Shown: positions 40,912 through 52,498, numbered from the stretch's first letter. The stretch is DNA of 64,000 bases from Apium graveolens (GCF_009905375.1 NW_027417609.1:1-64000); one strand, 5' to 3'. Numbers and translations: made by a program. The notes: a model not told the origin generated them from the letters alone.

Positions 40912-42334
40912 TTAACATGTTAATTGTATCAATATACGGGGAAAGTGACTCTTATAGGGTGCAAAGTGACTCCAATATGGTGAAAAGTGACTTACATGGT
41001 TGATTAGAGCCAAAATGCGGAATAAAATTAGCTTGTATGAATGTGGCATTAATAAGTGGTAAGAGGATGTTAAATTGGATGTATATGATGTTAACATGTT
41101 AATTATTGTATATATGGTGGAATGTGACTCTTATAGGGTGCAAAGTGACTCCAATATGGTGAAAAGTGACTTACATGGTTGATCAGAACCAAAATGTGGA
41201 ACAAAATTGACCTGTATGAAAGTGGAACTAATAGGTGGTAAAAGAATGTCAAATTGGATGTATATGATGTTAATTATACAAATAGATTGTGGAAAGTGAC
41301 TCATATAGGGTGCAAAATGACTTTAATCTGGTGAAAAGTGACTTACATGGTTTATTAGAACCAAAATGTGGACCAAAACTGACTTGTATGAATGTGGCAC
41401 TAAGAGGTTGTAAAAGGATTTCTAATTGCATGTACATGATGTTAACATATTAATTGTACCAATATATGGCAAGTGACTCTTATAAGGTGCAAAGTGACTC
41501 TAATATGGTGAGAAGTCACTTACATGATTGATTAGAGCCAAAATGCGGCCCAAAATTGACTTCTAGGAAGGGGTACCAAGAGGTGGTTAAAGGATGTTTA
41601 ATTGCATGTACATGATGTTAACATGTTAATTGTATCAATATATGGGGAAAGTGACTCTTATAGGGTGCAAAGTGACTCTAATATGGTGAAAAGTGACTTA
41701 CATGGTTGATTAGAGCCAAAATGTGGAATAATATTAATTTGTATGAAAGTGGCATTAAAAGGGGTTAAAAGGATGTCAAATTGGATATATATGATGTTAA
41801 CATGTTAATTGTTGTATATATGGTGGAAAGTGACTCCTATAGGGTGTAAAATGACTCTAATATGGTGAAAAGTGACTTACATGGTTATTAGAACCAAAAT
41901 GTGGAACAAAATTGATCTGTATGAAAGTAGAATTAAGAGGTGGTAAAAGGATGTCAAATCGGATGTATATGATGTTAACATGTTAATTATACAAATATAT
42001 GGTGGAAAGTGTACTCATATAGGGTGCAAAATGACTCTAATATGGTGAAAAGTGACTTACATGGTTAATTAAAACCAAAATGTGGACCAAAATTGACTTG
42101 TATGAATGTGGCACTAAGAGGTGGTAAAAGGATTTTTAATTGCATGTACATGATGTTAACATGTTAATTGTACCAATATATGATGGTAAGTGACTCTTAT
42201 AAGGTACAAAGTAGACTCTAATATGGTGAGAAGTCACTTACATGATTAATTAGAGCCAAAATGTGACCAAAATTGACTTGTAGGAAAGGGTACCAAGAGG
42301 TGGTTAAAGGATGTTTAATTGCATGTACATGATA
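40912..42334 (+). repeat. 8-monomer unit, 1423 bp
   Basis: Partner of 33299 at offset 7613, with the same 8-bp C loss near 41270. From about 41.88 kb its fine sequence becomes irregular, with both alternative bases present at variable positions (GTGTACTC near 42010, AAGTAGACTC near 42210). Confidence 0.82.
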
Positions 42335-43769
42335 TTAACATGTTAATTAGTATCAATATATGGGAGAAAGTGACTCTTATAGGGTGCAAAGTGACTCCAA
42401 TATGGTGAAAAGTGACTTACATGGTTGATTAGAGCCAAAATGTGGAATAAAATTAGCTTGTATGAATGTGGCATTAATAAGTGGTAAAAGGATGTTAAAT
42501 TGGATGTATATGATGTTAACATGTTAATTATTGTATATATGGTGGAAAGTGACTCTTATAGGGTGCAAAGTGACTCCATATGGTGAAAAGTGACTTACAT
42601 GGTTGATTAGAACCAAAATGTGGAACAAAATTGACCTGTAGGAAAGTGGAACTAATAGGTGGTAAAAGGATGTCAAATTGGATGTATATGATGTTAGCAT
42701 GTTAATTATACAAATAGATTGTGGAAAGTGACTCATATAGGGTGCAAAATGACTTTAATATGGTGAAAAGTGACTTACATGGTTTATTAGAACCAAAATG
42801 TGGACCAAAACTGACTTTTATGAATGTGGCACTAAGAGGTTGTAAAAGGATTTCTAATTGCATGTACATGATGTTAACATATTAATTGTACCAATATATG
42901 ATGGCAAGTGACTCTTATAAGGTGCAAAGTGACTCTAATATGGTGAGAAGTCACTTACATGATTGATTAGAGCCAAAATGCGGCCCAAAATTGACTTGTA
43001 GGAAAGGGGTACCAAGAGGTGGTTAAAGGATGTTTAATTGCATGTACATGATGTTAACATGTTAATTGTATCAATATATGGGGAAAGTGACTCTTATAGG
43101 GTGCAAAGTGACTCTAATATGGTGAAAAGTGACTTACATGGTTGATTAGAGCCAAAATGTGGAATAATATTAACTTGTATGAAAGTGGCATTAAAAGGGG
43201 TTAAAAGGATGTCAAATTGGATATATATGATGTTAACATGTTAATTGTTGTATATATGGTGGAAAGTGACTCCTATAGGGTGCAAAATGACTCTAATATG
43301 GTGAAAAGTGACTTACATGGTTGATTAGAACCAAAATGTGGAACAAAATTGATCTGTATGAAAGTAGAATTAAGAGGTGGTAAAAGGATGTCAAATCGGA
43401 TGTATATGATGTTAACATGTTAATTATACAAATATATGGTGGAAAGTGACTCATATAGGGTGCAAAATGACTCTAATATGGTGAAAAGTGACTTACATGG
43501 TTAATTAGAACCAAATGTGGACCAAAATTGACTTGTATGAATGTGGCACTAAGAGGTGGTAAAAGGATTTTTAATTGCATGTACATGATGTTAACATGTT
43601 AATTGTACCAATATATGATGGCAAGTGACTCTTATAAGGTGCAAAGTGACTCTAATATGGTGAGAAGTCACTTACATGATTAGATTAGAGCCAAATGTGC
43701 CCAAAATTGACTTGTAGGAAAGGGGTACCAAGAGGTGGTTAAAGGATGTTTAATTGCATGTACATGATA
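42335..43769 (+). repeat. 8-monomer unit, 1435 bp, irregular consensus
   Basis: Order A to H. It contains side-by-side alternatives at variable sites, for example AATTAGTATC near 42347, GGGAGAAAG near 42362 and GATTAGATTAG near 43678. Confidence 0.82.
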
Positions 43770-45201
43770 TTAACATGTTAATTGTATCAATATATGGGGA
43801 AAGTGACTCTTATAGGGTGCAAAGTGACTCCAATATGGTGAAAAGTGACTTACATGGTTGATTAGAGCCAAAATGTGGAATAAAATTAGCTTGTATGAAT
43901 GTGGCATTAATAAGTGGTAAAGAGGATGTTAAATTGGATGTATATGATGTTAACATGTTAATTATTGTATATATGGTGGAAAGTGACTCTTATAGGGTGC
44001 AAAGTGACTCCATATGGTGAAAAGTGACTTACATGGTTGATTAGAACCAAAATGTGGAACAAAATTGACCTGTAGGAAAGTGGAACTAATAGGTGGTAAA
44101 AGGATGTCAATTGGATGTATATGATGTTAGCATGTTAATTATACAAATAGATTGTGGAAAGTGACTCATATAGGGTGCAAAATGACTTTAATATGGTGAA
44201 AAGTGACTTACATGGTTTATTAGAACCAAAATGTGGACCAAAACTGACTTGTATGAATGTGGCACTAAGAGGTTGTAAAAGGATTTCTAATTGCATGTAC
44301 ATGATGTTAACATATTAATTGTACCAATATATGATGGCAAGTGACTCTTATAAGGTGCAAAGTGACTCTAATATGGTGAGAAGTCACTTACATGATTGAT
44401 TAGAGCCAAAATGCGGCCCAAAATTGACTTGTAGGAAAGGGGTACCAAGAGGTGGTTAAAGGATGTTTAATTGCATGTACATGATGTTAACATGTTAATT
44501 GTATCAATATATGGGGAAAGTGACTCTTATAGGGTGCAAAGTGACTCTAATATGGTGAAAAGTGACTTACATGGTTGATTAGAGCCAAAATGTGGAATAA
44601 TATTAACTTGTATGAAAGTGGCATTAAAAGGGGTTAAAAGGATGTCAAATTGGATATATATGATGTTAACATGTTAATTGTTGTATATATGGTGGAAAGT
44701 GACTCCTATAGGGTGCAAAATGACTCTAATATGGTGAAAAGTGACTTACATGGTTGATTAGAACCAAAATGTGGAACAAAATTGATCTGTATGAAAGTAG
44801 AATTAAGAGGTGGTAAAAGGATGTCAAATCGGATGTATATGATGTTAACATGTTAATTATACAAATATATGGTGGAAAGTGACTCATATAGGGTGCAAAA
44901 TGACTCTAATATGGTGAAAAGTGACTTACATGGTTAATTAGAACCAGAAATGTGGACCAAATTGACTTGTATGAATGTGGCACTAAGAGGTGGTAAAAGG
45001 ATTTTAATTGCATGTACATGATCTTAACATGTTAATTGTACCAATATATGATGGCAAGTGACTCTTATAAGGTGCAAAGTGACTCTAATATGGTGAGAAG
45101 TCACTTACATGATTAATTAGAGCCAAAATGTGACCAAAATTGACTTGTAGGAAAGGGGTACAAGAGGTGGTTAAAGGATGTTTAATTGCATGTACATGAT
45201 A
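43770..45201 (+). repeat. 8-monomer unit, 1432 bp
   Basis: Order A to H. GGTAAAGAGG near 43917 combines the two known forms GGTAAAAGG and GGTAAGAGG; CCAGAAATG near 44945 combines CCAAAATG and CCAGAATG. Confidence 0.82.
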
Positions 45202-46631
45202 TTAACATGTTAATTGTATCAATATATGGGTAAAAGTGACTCTTATAGGGTGCAAAGTGACTCTAATATGGTGAAAAGTGACTTACATGGTTGATTAGAG
45301 CCAAAATGTGGAATAAAATTAGCTTGTATGAATGTGGCATTAATAAGTGGTAAAGGATGTTAAATTGGATGTATATGATGTTAACATGTTAATTATTGTA
45401 TATATGGTGGAAAGTGACTCTTATAGGGTGCAAAGTGACTCCAATATGGTGAGAAGTGACTTACATGGTTGATTAGAACCAAAATGTGGAACAAAATTGA
45501 CCTGTATGAAAGTGGAACTAATAGGTGGTAAAAGGATGTCAAATTGGATGTATATGATGTTAGCATGTTAATTATACAAATAGATTGTGGAAAGTGACTC
45601 ATATAGGGTGCAAAATGACTTTAATATGGTGAAAAGTGACTTACATGGTTTATTAGAACCAAAATGTGGACCAAAACTGACTTGTATGAATGTGGCACTA
45701 AGAGGTTGTAAAAGGATTTCTAATTGCATGTACATGATGTTAACATATTAATTGTACCAATATATATGGCAAGTGACTCTTATAAGGTGCAAAGTGACTC
45801 TAATATGGTGAGAAAGTCACTTACATGATTGATTAGAGCCAAAATGCGGCCCAAAATTGACTTGTAGGAAAGGGGTACCAAGAGGTGGTTAAAGGATGTT
45901 TAATTGCATGTACATGATGTTAACATGTTAATTGTATCAATATATGGGGAAAGTGACTCTTATAGGGTGCAAAGTGACTCTAATATGGTGAAAAGTGACT
46001 TACATGGTTGATTAGAGCCAAAATGTGGAATAATATTAACTTGTATGAAAGTGGCATTAAAAGGGGTTAAAAGGATGTCAAATTGGATATATATGATGTT
46101 AACATGTTAATTGTTGTATATATGGTGGAAAGTGACTCTATAGGGTGCAAAATGACTCTAATATGGTGAAAAGTGACTTACATGGTTGATTAGAACCAAA
46201 ATGTGGAACAAAATTGATCTGTATGAAAGTAGAATTAAGAGGTGGTAAAAGGATGTCAAATAGGATGTATATGATGTTAGCATGTTAATTATACAAATAT
46301 ATGGTGGAAAGTGACTCATATAGGGTGCAAAATGACTCTAATATGGTGAAAAGTGACTTACATGGTTATTAGAACCAAAATGTGGACCAAAATTGACTTG
46401 TATGAATGTGGCACTAAGAGGTGGTAAAAGGATTTTAATTGCATGTACATGATGTTAACATGTTAATTGTACCAATATATGATGGCAAGTGACTCTTATA
46501 AGGTGCAAAGTGACTCTAATATGGTGAGAAGTCACTTACATGATTGATTAGAGCCAAAATGTGACCAAATTGACTTGTAGAAATGGGTACCAAGAGGTGG
46601 TTAAAGGATGTTTAATTGCATGTACATGATA
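45202..46631 (+). repeat. 8-monomer unit, 1430 bp
   Basis: Order A to H, with one-base losses at paralog-variable sites: GACTCTATAGG near 46135 (C or T elsewhere), GGTTATTAG near 46366 and GGATTTTAATT near 46430. Confidence 0.82.
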
Positions 46632-48580
46632 TTAACATGTTAATTGTATCAATATATGGGGAAAGTGACTCTTATAGGGTGCAAAGTGACTCCAATATGG
46701 TGAAAAGTGACTTACATGGTTGATTAGAGCCAAAATGTGGAATAAAATTAGCTTGTATGAAGTGGCATTAATAAGTGGTAAAAGGATGTTAAATTGGATG
46801 TATATGATGTTAACATGTTATTATTGTATATATGGTGGAAAGTGACTCTTAGGGTGCAAAGTGACTCCAGTATGGTGAAAAGTGACTTACATGGTTGATT
46901 AGAACCAAAATGTGGAACAAAATTGACCTGTAGGAAAGTGGAACTAATAGGTGGTAAAAGGATGTCAAATTGGATGTATATGATGTTAGCATGTTAATTA
47001 TACAAATAGATTGTGGAAAGTGACTCATATAGGGTGCAAAATGACTTTAATATGGTGAAAAGTGACTTACATGGTTATTAGAACCAAAATGTGGACCAAA
47101 ACTGACTTGTATGAATGTGGCACTAAGAGGTTGTAAAAGGATTTCTAATTGCATGTACATGATGTTAACATATTAATTGTACCAATATATGATGGTAAGT
47201 GACCTATAAGGTGCAAAGTGACTCTAATATGGTGAGAAGTCACTTACATGATTGATTGGAGCCAAAATGGCCCAAAATTGACTTGTAGGAAAGGGGTACC
47301 AAGAGGTGGTTAAAGGATGTTTAATTGGCATGTACATGATGTTAACATGTTAATTGTATCAATATGGGGAAAGTGACTCTTATAGGGTGCAAAGTGACTC
47401 TAATATGGTGAAAAGTGACTTACATGGTTGATTAGAGCCAAAATGTGGAATAAATTAACTTGTATGAAAGTGGCATTAATAGGGGTAAAAGGATGTCAAA
47501 TTGGATGTATATGATGTTAACATGTTAATTATATATGGTGGAAAGTGACTCTATAGGGTGAAAATGACTTAATAGGTGAAAAGTGACTTACATGGTTTAT
47601 TAGAACCAAAATATGGACCAAAACTGACTTGTATGAATGTGGCACTAAGAGGTTGTAAAAGGATTTTAATTGCATGTACATGATGTTAACATATTAATTG
47701 TACCAATATATGATGGCAAGTGACTCTTATAAGGTGCAAAGTGACTCTAATATGGTGAGAAGTCACTTACATGATTGATTAGAGCCAAAATGGCCCAAAA
47801 TTGACTTGTAGGAAAGGGGTACCAAGAGGTGGTTAAAGGATGTTTAATTGCATGTACATGATATTAACATGTTAATTGTATCAATATATGGGGAAAGTGA
47901 CTCTTATAGGGTGCAAAGTGACTCTAATATGGTGAAAAGTGACTTACATGGTTGATTAGAGCCAAAATGTGGAATAATATTAACTTGTATGAAAGTGGCA
48001 TTAATAAGGGGTAAAAGGATGTCAAATTGGATATATATGATGTTAACATGTTAATTGTTGTATATATGGTGGAAAGTGACTCCTATAGGGTGCAAAATGA
48101 CTCTAATATGGTGAAAAGTGACTTACATGGTTGATTAGAACCAAAATGTGGAACAAAATTGATCTGTATGAAAGTAGAATTAAGAGGTGGTAAAAGGATG
48201 TCAAATAGGATGTATATGATGTTAACATGTTAATTATACAAATATATGGTGGAAAGTGACTCATATAGGGTGCAAAATGACTCTAATATGGTGAAAAGTG
48301 ACTTACATGGTTAATTAGAACCAAAATGTGGACCAAAATTGACTTGTATGAATGTGGCACTAAGAGGTGGTAAAAGGATTTTTAATTGCATGTACATGAT
48401 GTTAACATGTTAATTGTACCAATATATGATGGCAAGTGACTCTTATAAGGTGCAAAGTGACTCTAATATGGTGAGAAGTCACTTACATGATTGATTAGAG
48501 CCAAAATGTGCCCAAAATTGACTTGTAGGAAAGGGGTACCAAGAGGTGGTTAAAGGATGTTTAATTGCATGTACATGATA
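46632..48580 (+). repeat. 11-monomer variant unit, 1949 bp
   Basis: A third unit with order A-B-C-D-E-(F/C)-D-E-F-G-H; the hybrid begins near 47518 and is shortened at its start (TTAATTATATATGG). It contains many one-base losses (GTATGAAGTGG near 46755, AATAAATTAAC near 47449). Confidence 0.78.
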
Positions 48581-51050
48581 TTAACATGTTAATTGTATCA
48601 ATATATGGGGAAAGTGACTCTTATAGGGTGCAAAGTGACTCCAATATGGTGAAAAGTGACTTACATGGTTGATTAGAGCCAAAATGTGGAATAAAATTAG
48701 CTTGTATGAATGTGGCATTAATAAGTGGTAAAAGGATGTTAAATTGGATGTATATGATGTTAACATGTTAATTATTGTATATATGGTGGAAAGTGACTCT
48801 ATAGGGTGAAAAAGTGACTCCAGTATGGTGAAAAGTGACTTACATGGTTGATTAGAACCAAAATGTGGAACAAAATTGACCTGTAGGAAAGTGGAACTAA
48901 TAGGTGGTAAAAGGATGTCAAATTGGATGTATATGATGTTAGCATGTTAATTATACAAATAGATTGTGGAAAGTGACTCATATAGGGTGCAAAATGACTT
49001 TAATATGGTGAAAAGTGACTTACATGGTTTATTAGAACCAAAATGTGGACCAAAACTGACTTGTATGAATGTGGCACTAAGAGGTTGTAAAAGGATTTCT
49101 AATTGCATGTACATGATGTTAACATATTAATTGTACCAATATATGATGGCAAGTGACTCTTATAAGGTGCAAAGTGACTCTAATATGGTGAGAAGTCACT
49201 TACATGATTGATTAGAGCCAAAATGCGGCCCAAAATTGACTTGTAGGAAAGGGGTACCAAGAGGTGGTTAAAGGATGTTTAATTGCATGTACATGATGTT
49301 AACATGTTAATTGTATCAATATATGGGGAAAGTGACTCTTATAGGTGCAAAGTGACTCTAATATGGTGAAAAGTGACTTATCATGGTTGATTAGAGCCAA
49401 AATGTGGAATAATATTAACTTGTATGAAAGTGGCATTAAAAGGGGTTAAAAGGATGTCAAATTGGATATATATGATGTTAACATGTTAATTGTTGTATAT
49501 ATGGTGGAAAGTGACTTCTATAGGGTGCAAAATGACTCTAATATGGTGAAAAGTGACTTACATGGTTGATTAGAACCAAAATGTGGAACAAAATTGATCT
49601 GTATGAAAGTAGAATTAAGAGGTGGTAAAAGGATGTCAAATCGGATGTATATGATGTTAACATGTTAATTATACAAATATATGGTGGAAAGTGACTCATA
49701 TAAGTGGTAAGAGCCAAAATGTGGAATAAAATTAGCTTGTATGAATGTGGCATTAATAAGTGGTAAGAGGATGTTAAATTGGATGTATATGATGTTAACA
49801 TGTTAATTATTGTATATATGGTGGAATGTGACTCTTATAGGGTGCAAAGTGACTCCAATATGGTGAAAAGTGACTTACATGGTTGATCAGAACCAAAATG
49901 TGGAACAAAATTCACCTGTATGAAAGTGGAACTAATAGGTGGTAAAAGAATGTCAAATTGGATGTATATGATGTTAGCATGTTAATTATACAAATAGATT
50001 GTGGAAAGTGACTCATATAGGGTGCAAAATGACTTTAATATGGTGAAAAGTGACTTACATGGTTTATTAGAACCAAAATGTGGACCAAAACTGACTTGTA
50101 TGAATGTGGCACTAAGAGGTTGTAAAAGGATTTCTAATTGCATGTACATGATGTTAACATATTAATTGTACCAATATATGATGGCAAGTGACTCTTATAA
50201 GGTGCAAAGTGACTCTAATATGGTGAGAAGTCACTTACATGAATTGATTAGAGCCAAAATGCGGCCCAAAATTGACTTGTAGGAAAGGGGTACCAAGAGG
50301 TGGTTAAAGGATGTTTAATTGCATGTACATGATGTTAACATGTTAATTGTATCAATATATGGGGAAAGTGACTCTTATAGGGTGCAAAGTGACTCTAATA
50401 TGGTGAAAAGTGACTTACATGGTTGATTAGAGCCAAAATGTGGAATATAATTAACTTGTATGAAAGTGGCATTAAAAGGGGGTAAAAGGATGTCAAATTG
50501 GATATATATGATGTTAACATGTTAATTGTTGTATATATGGTGGAAAGTGACTCCTATAGGGTGTAAAATGACTCTAATATGGTGAAAAGTGACTTACATG
50601 GTTGATTAGAACCAAAATGTGGAACAAAATTGATCTGTATGAAAGTAGAATTAAGAGGTGGTAAAAGGATGTCAAATCGGATGTATATGATGTTAACATG
50701 TTAATTATACAAATATATGGTGGAAAGTGACTCATATAGGGTGCAAAATGACTCTAATATGGTGAAGAGTGACTTACATGGTTAGTTGGAACCGAAATGT
50801 GGACCAAAATTGACTTGTATGAATGTGGCACTAAGAGGTGGTAAAAGGATTTTAATTGCATGTACATGATGTTAACATGTTAATTGTACCAATATATGAT
50901 GGCAAGTGACTCTTATAAGGTGCAAAGTGACTCTAATATGGTGAGAAGTCACTTACATGATTGATTAGAGCCAAAATGTGCCCAAAATTGACTTGTAGGA
51001 AAGGGGTACCAAGAGGTGGTTAAAGGATGTTTAATTGCATGTACATGATA
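48581..51050 (+). repeat. Rearranged unit, 2470 bp: A-G fused to late A, then B-H
   Basis: The first seven monomers run A to partial G. At about 49700 G stops after GACTCATATA and a fragment from the end of A (AGTGGTAAGAG) follows, then an earlier part of A (CCAAAATGTGG). B, C, D, E, F, G and H (from 49795) complete the unit. Variants right of the join (GGTAAGAGG, GGAATGTGAC, GATCAGAACC, AAGAATGTC) belong to the 18711/33299/40912 subtype, so two subtypes meet here. Confidence 0.82.
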
Positions 51051-51229
51051 TTAACATGTTAATTGTATCAATATATGGGGAAAGTGACTCTTATAGGGTG
51101 CAAAGTGACTCCAATATGGTGAAAAGTGACTTACATGGTTGATTAGAGCCAAAATGTGGAATAAAATTAGCTTGTATGAATGTGGCATTAATAAGTGGTA
51201 AAAGGATGTTAAATTGGATGTATATGATG
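51051..51229 (+). repeat. Monomer class A (179 bp)
   Basis: Defined by ATTAACATGTTAAT at the start, TATCAATATATGGGG, GACTCCAATATGG, then TTAGCTTGTATGAATG and TTAATAAGTGG. Nearest relative is E. Confidence 0.88.
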
Positions 51230-51408
51230 TTAACATGTTAATTATTGTATATATGGTGGAAAGTGACTCTTATAGGGTGCAAAGTGACTCCAGTATGGTG
51301 AAAAGTGACTTACATGGTTGATTAGAACCAAAATGTGGAACAAAATTGACCTGTATGAAAGTGGAACTAATAGGTGGTAAAAGGATGTCAAATTGGATGT
51401 ATATGATG
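51230..51408 (+). repeat. Monomer class B (179 bp)
   Basis: Defined by ATTATTGTATATATGG, GACTCCAGTATGG or GACTCCAATATGG, GAACAAAATTGACCTGTA and GTGGAACTAATAGG. Nearest relative is F. Confidence 0.88.
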
Positions 51409-51588
51409 TTAGCATGTTAATTATACAAATAGATTGTGGAAAGTGACTCATATAGGGTGCAAAATGACTTTAATATGGTGAAAAGTGACTTACATGGTTT
51501 ATTAGAACCAAAATGTGGACCAAAACTGACTTGTATGAATGTGGCACTAAGAGGTTGTAAAAGGATTTCTAATTGCATGTACATGATG
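51409..51588 (+). repeat. Monomer class C (180 bp)
   Basis: Begins TTAGCATG, which breaks the junction palindrome, then CAAATAGATTGTGG, GACTCATATAGGG, GACTTTAATATGG, CCAAAACTGACTTG and AGAGGTTGTAAAAGG. The recurrent 41-bp deletion falls in this class. Nearest relative is G. Confidence 0.88.
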
Positions 51589-51768
51589 TTAACATATTAA
51601 TTGTACCAATATATGATGGCAAGTGACTCTTATAAGGTGCAAAGTGACTCTAATATGGTGAGAAGTCACTTACATGATTGATTAGAGCCAAAATGCGGCC
51701 CAAAATTGACTTGTAGGAAAGGGGTACCAAGAGGTGGTTAAAGGATGTTTAATTGCATGTACATGATG
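51589..51768 (+). repeat. Monomer class D (180 bp)
   Basis: Begins TTAACATATTAATTG (junction palindrome broken), then ACCAATATATGATGGC, GGTGAGAAGTCAC, AATGCGGCCC and GGGGTACC. It has an 8-bp inverted repeat. Nearest relative is H. Confidence 0.88.
51642..51671. repeat. Inverted repeat in D monomer (8-bp arms, 14-nt spacer)
   Basis: AAGTGACT at 51642-51649 is the exact reverse complement of AGTCACTT at 51664-51671. One base change in the third GTGACT subrepeat (GTGACT to GTCACT) creates it. Only D and H classes carry it. Confidence 0.85.
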
Positions 51769-51947
51769 TTAACATGTTAATTGTATCAATATATGGGGAA
51801 AGTGACTCTTATAGGGTGCAAAGTGACTCTAATATGGTGAAAAGTGACTTACATGGTTGATTAGAGCCAAAATGTGGAATAATATTAACTTGTATGAAAG
51901 TGGCATTAAAAGGGGGTAAAAGGATGTCAAATTGGATATATATGATG
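51769..51947 (+). repeat. Monomer class E (179 bp)
   Basis: Has TATCAATATATGGGG like A, but GACTCTAATATGG, GAATAATATTAACTTG and GGCATTAAAAGGGG. It shows the 21-bp subrepeats most clearly. Confidence 0.88.
51802..51864 (+). repeat. Three 21-bp subrepeats within the monomer
   Basis: GTGACT recurs at 51802, 51823 and 51844, exactly 21 bp apart, each followed by a similar stretch (TATAGGGTG, AATATGGTG, ACATGGTTG). A weaker fourth copy (ATATATGGGGAAA) lies just upstream. The monomer probably grew in part from this short tandem repeat. Confidence 0.8.
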
Positions 51948-52126
51948 TTAACATGTTAATTGTTGTATATATGGTGGAAAGTGACTCCTATAGGGTGCAA
52001 AATGACTCTAATATGGTGAAAAGTGACTTACATGGTTGATTAGAACCAAAATGTGGAACAAAATTGATCTGTATGAAAGTAGAATTAAGAGGTGGTAAAA
52101 GGATGTCAAATCGGATGTATATGATG
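51948..52126 (+). repeat. Monomer class F (179 bp)
   Basis: Defined by TTGTTGTATATATGG, GACTCCTATAGGG, GAACAAAATTGATCTG, AGTAGAATTAAGAGG and a terminal AAATCGGATG that holds one of the few CpGs. Confidence 0.88.
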
Positions 52127-52306
52127 TTAACATGTTAATTATACAAATATATGGTGGAAAGTGACTCATATAGGGTGCAAAATGACTCTAATATGGTGAA
52201 AAGTGACTTACATGGTTAATTAGAACCAGAATGTGGACCAAAATTGACTTGTATGAATGTGGCACTAAGAGGTGGTAAAAGGATTTTTAATTGCATGTAC
52301 ATGATG
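52127..52306 (+). repeat. Monomer class G (180 bp)
   Basis: Defined by ATTATACAAATATATGG, GACTCATATAGGG, GGTTAATTAGAACC, GACCAAAATTGACTTG and GGATTTTTAATTGC. Confidence 0.88.
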
Positions 52307-52485
52307 TTAACATGTTAATTGTACCAATATATGATGGCAAGTGACTCTTATAAGGTGCAAAGTGACTCTAATATGGTGAGAAGTCACTTACATGATTGAT
52401 TAGAGCCAAAATGTGCCCAAAATTGACTTGTAGGAAAGGGGTACCAAGAGGTGGTTAAAGGATGTTTAATTGCATGTACATGATA
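52307..52485 (+). repeat. Monomer class H (179 bp)
   Basis: Like D, but starts with the intact TTAACATGTTAA and has AATGTGCCCAAAA in place of AATGCGGCCC; it ends CATGTACATGATA, leading into A. Confidence 0.88.
52360..52389. repeat. Inverted repeat in H monomer (8-bp arms, 14-nt spacer)
   Basis: AAGTGACT at 52360-52367 pairs with AGTCACTT at 52382-52389, the same arrangement as in D, so the dyad recurs twice per 8-monomer unit. Confidence 0.85.
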
Positions 52486-52498
52486 TTAACATGTTAAT
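52473..52498. repeat. Clustered palindromes at H/A monomer junction
   Basis: CATGTACATG (52473-52482) and ATTAACATGTTAAT (52485-52498) are perfect palindromes of 10 and 14 bp separated by 2 bp. The 12-bp core TTAACATGTTAA is intact at most monomer starts and broken in C and D. Short dyad symmetries of this kind are known from centromeric satellites of several species; a role here is inference. Confidence 0.8.

Larger units (their letters stand above)
51051..52485 (+). repeat. Reference 8-monomer unit, 1435 bp
   Basis: A clean full unit, used here to define the classes: A 51051, B 51230, C 51409, D 51589, E 51769, F 51948, G 52127, H 52307. Pairwise likeness of A with E, B with F, C with G and D with H shows that it arose by doubling a 4-monomer unit. 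Confidence 0.92.

Noticed and set aside
46845..46860. Telomere-like TTAGGG
   Set aside because: It is a single occurrence made by a two-base loss in TTATAGGG; there is no tandem run.
51409..51588. TGACTCA (bZIP/AP-1-like site) in C and G monomers, and TTGACC/TTGACT (W-box-like)
   Set aside because: They match consensus sites but are short and derive from the GTGACT subrepeat; nothing shows regulatory use.
51589..51768. Hairpin in D/H as a transcription terminator or structured RNA
   Set aside because: An 8-bp stem without a T-run, in eukaryotic-looking satellite DNA, is not enough to support such a call.
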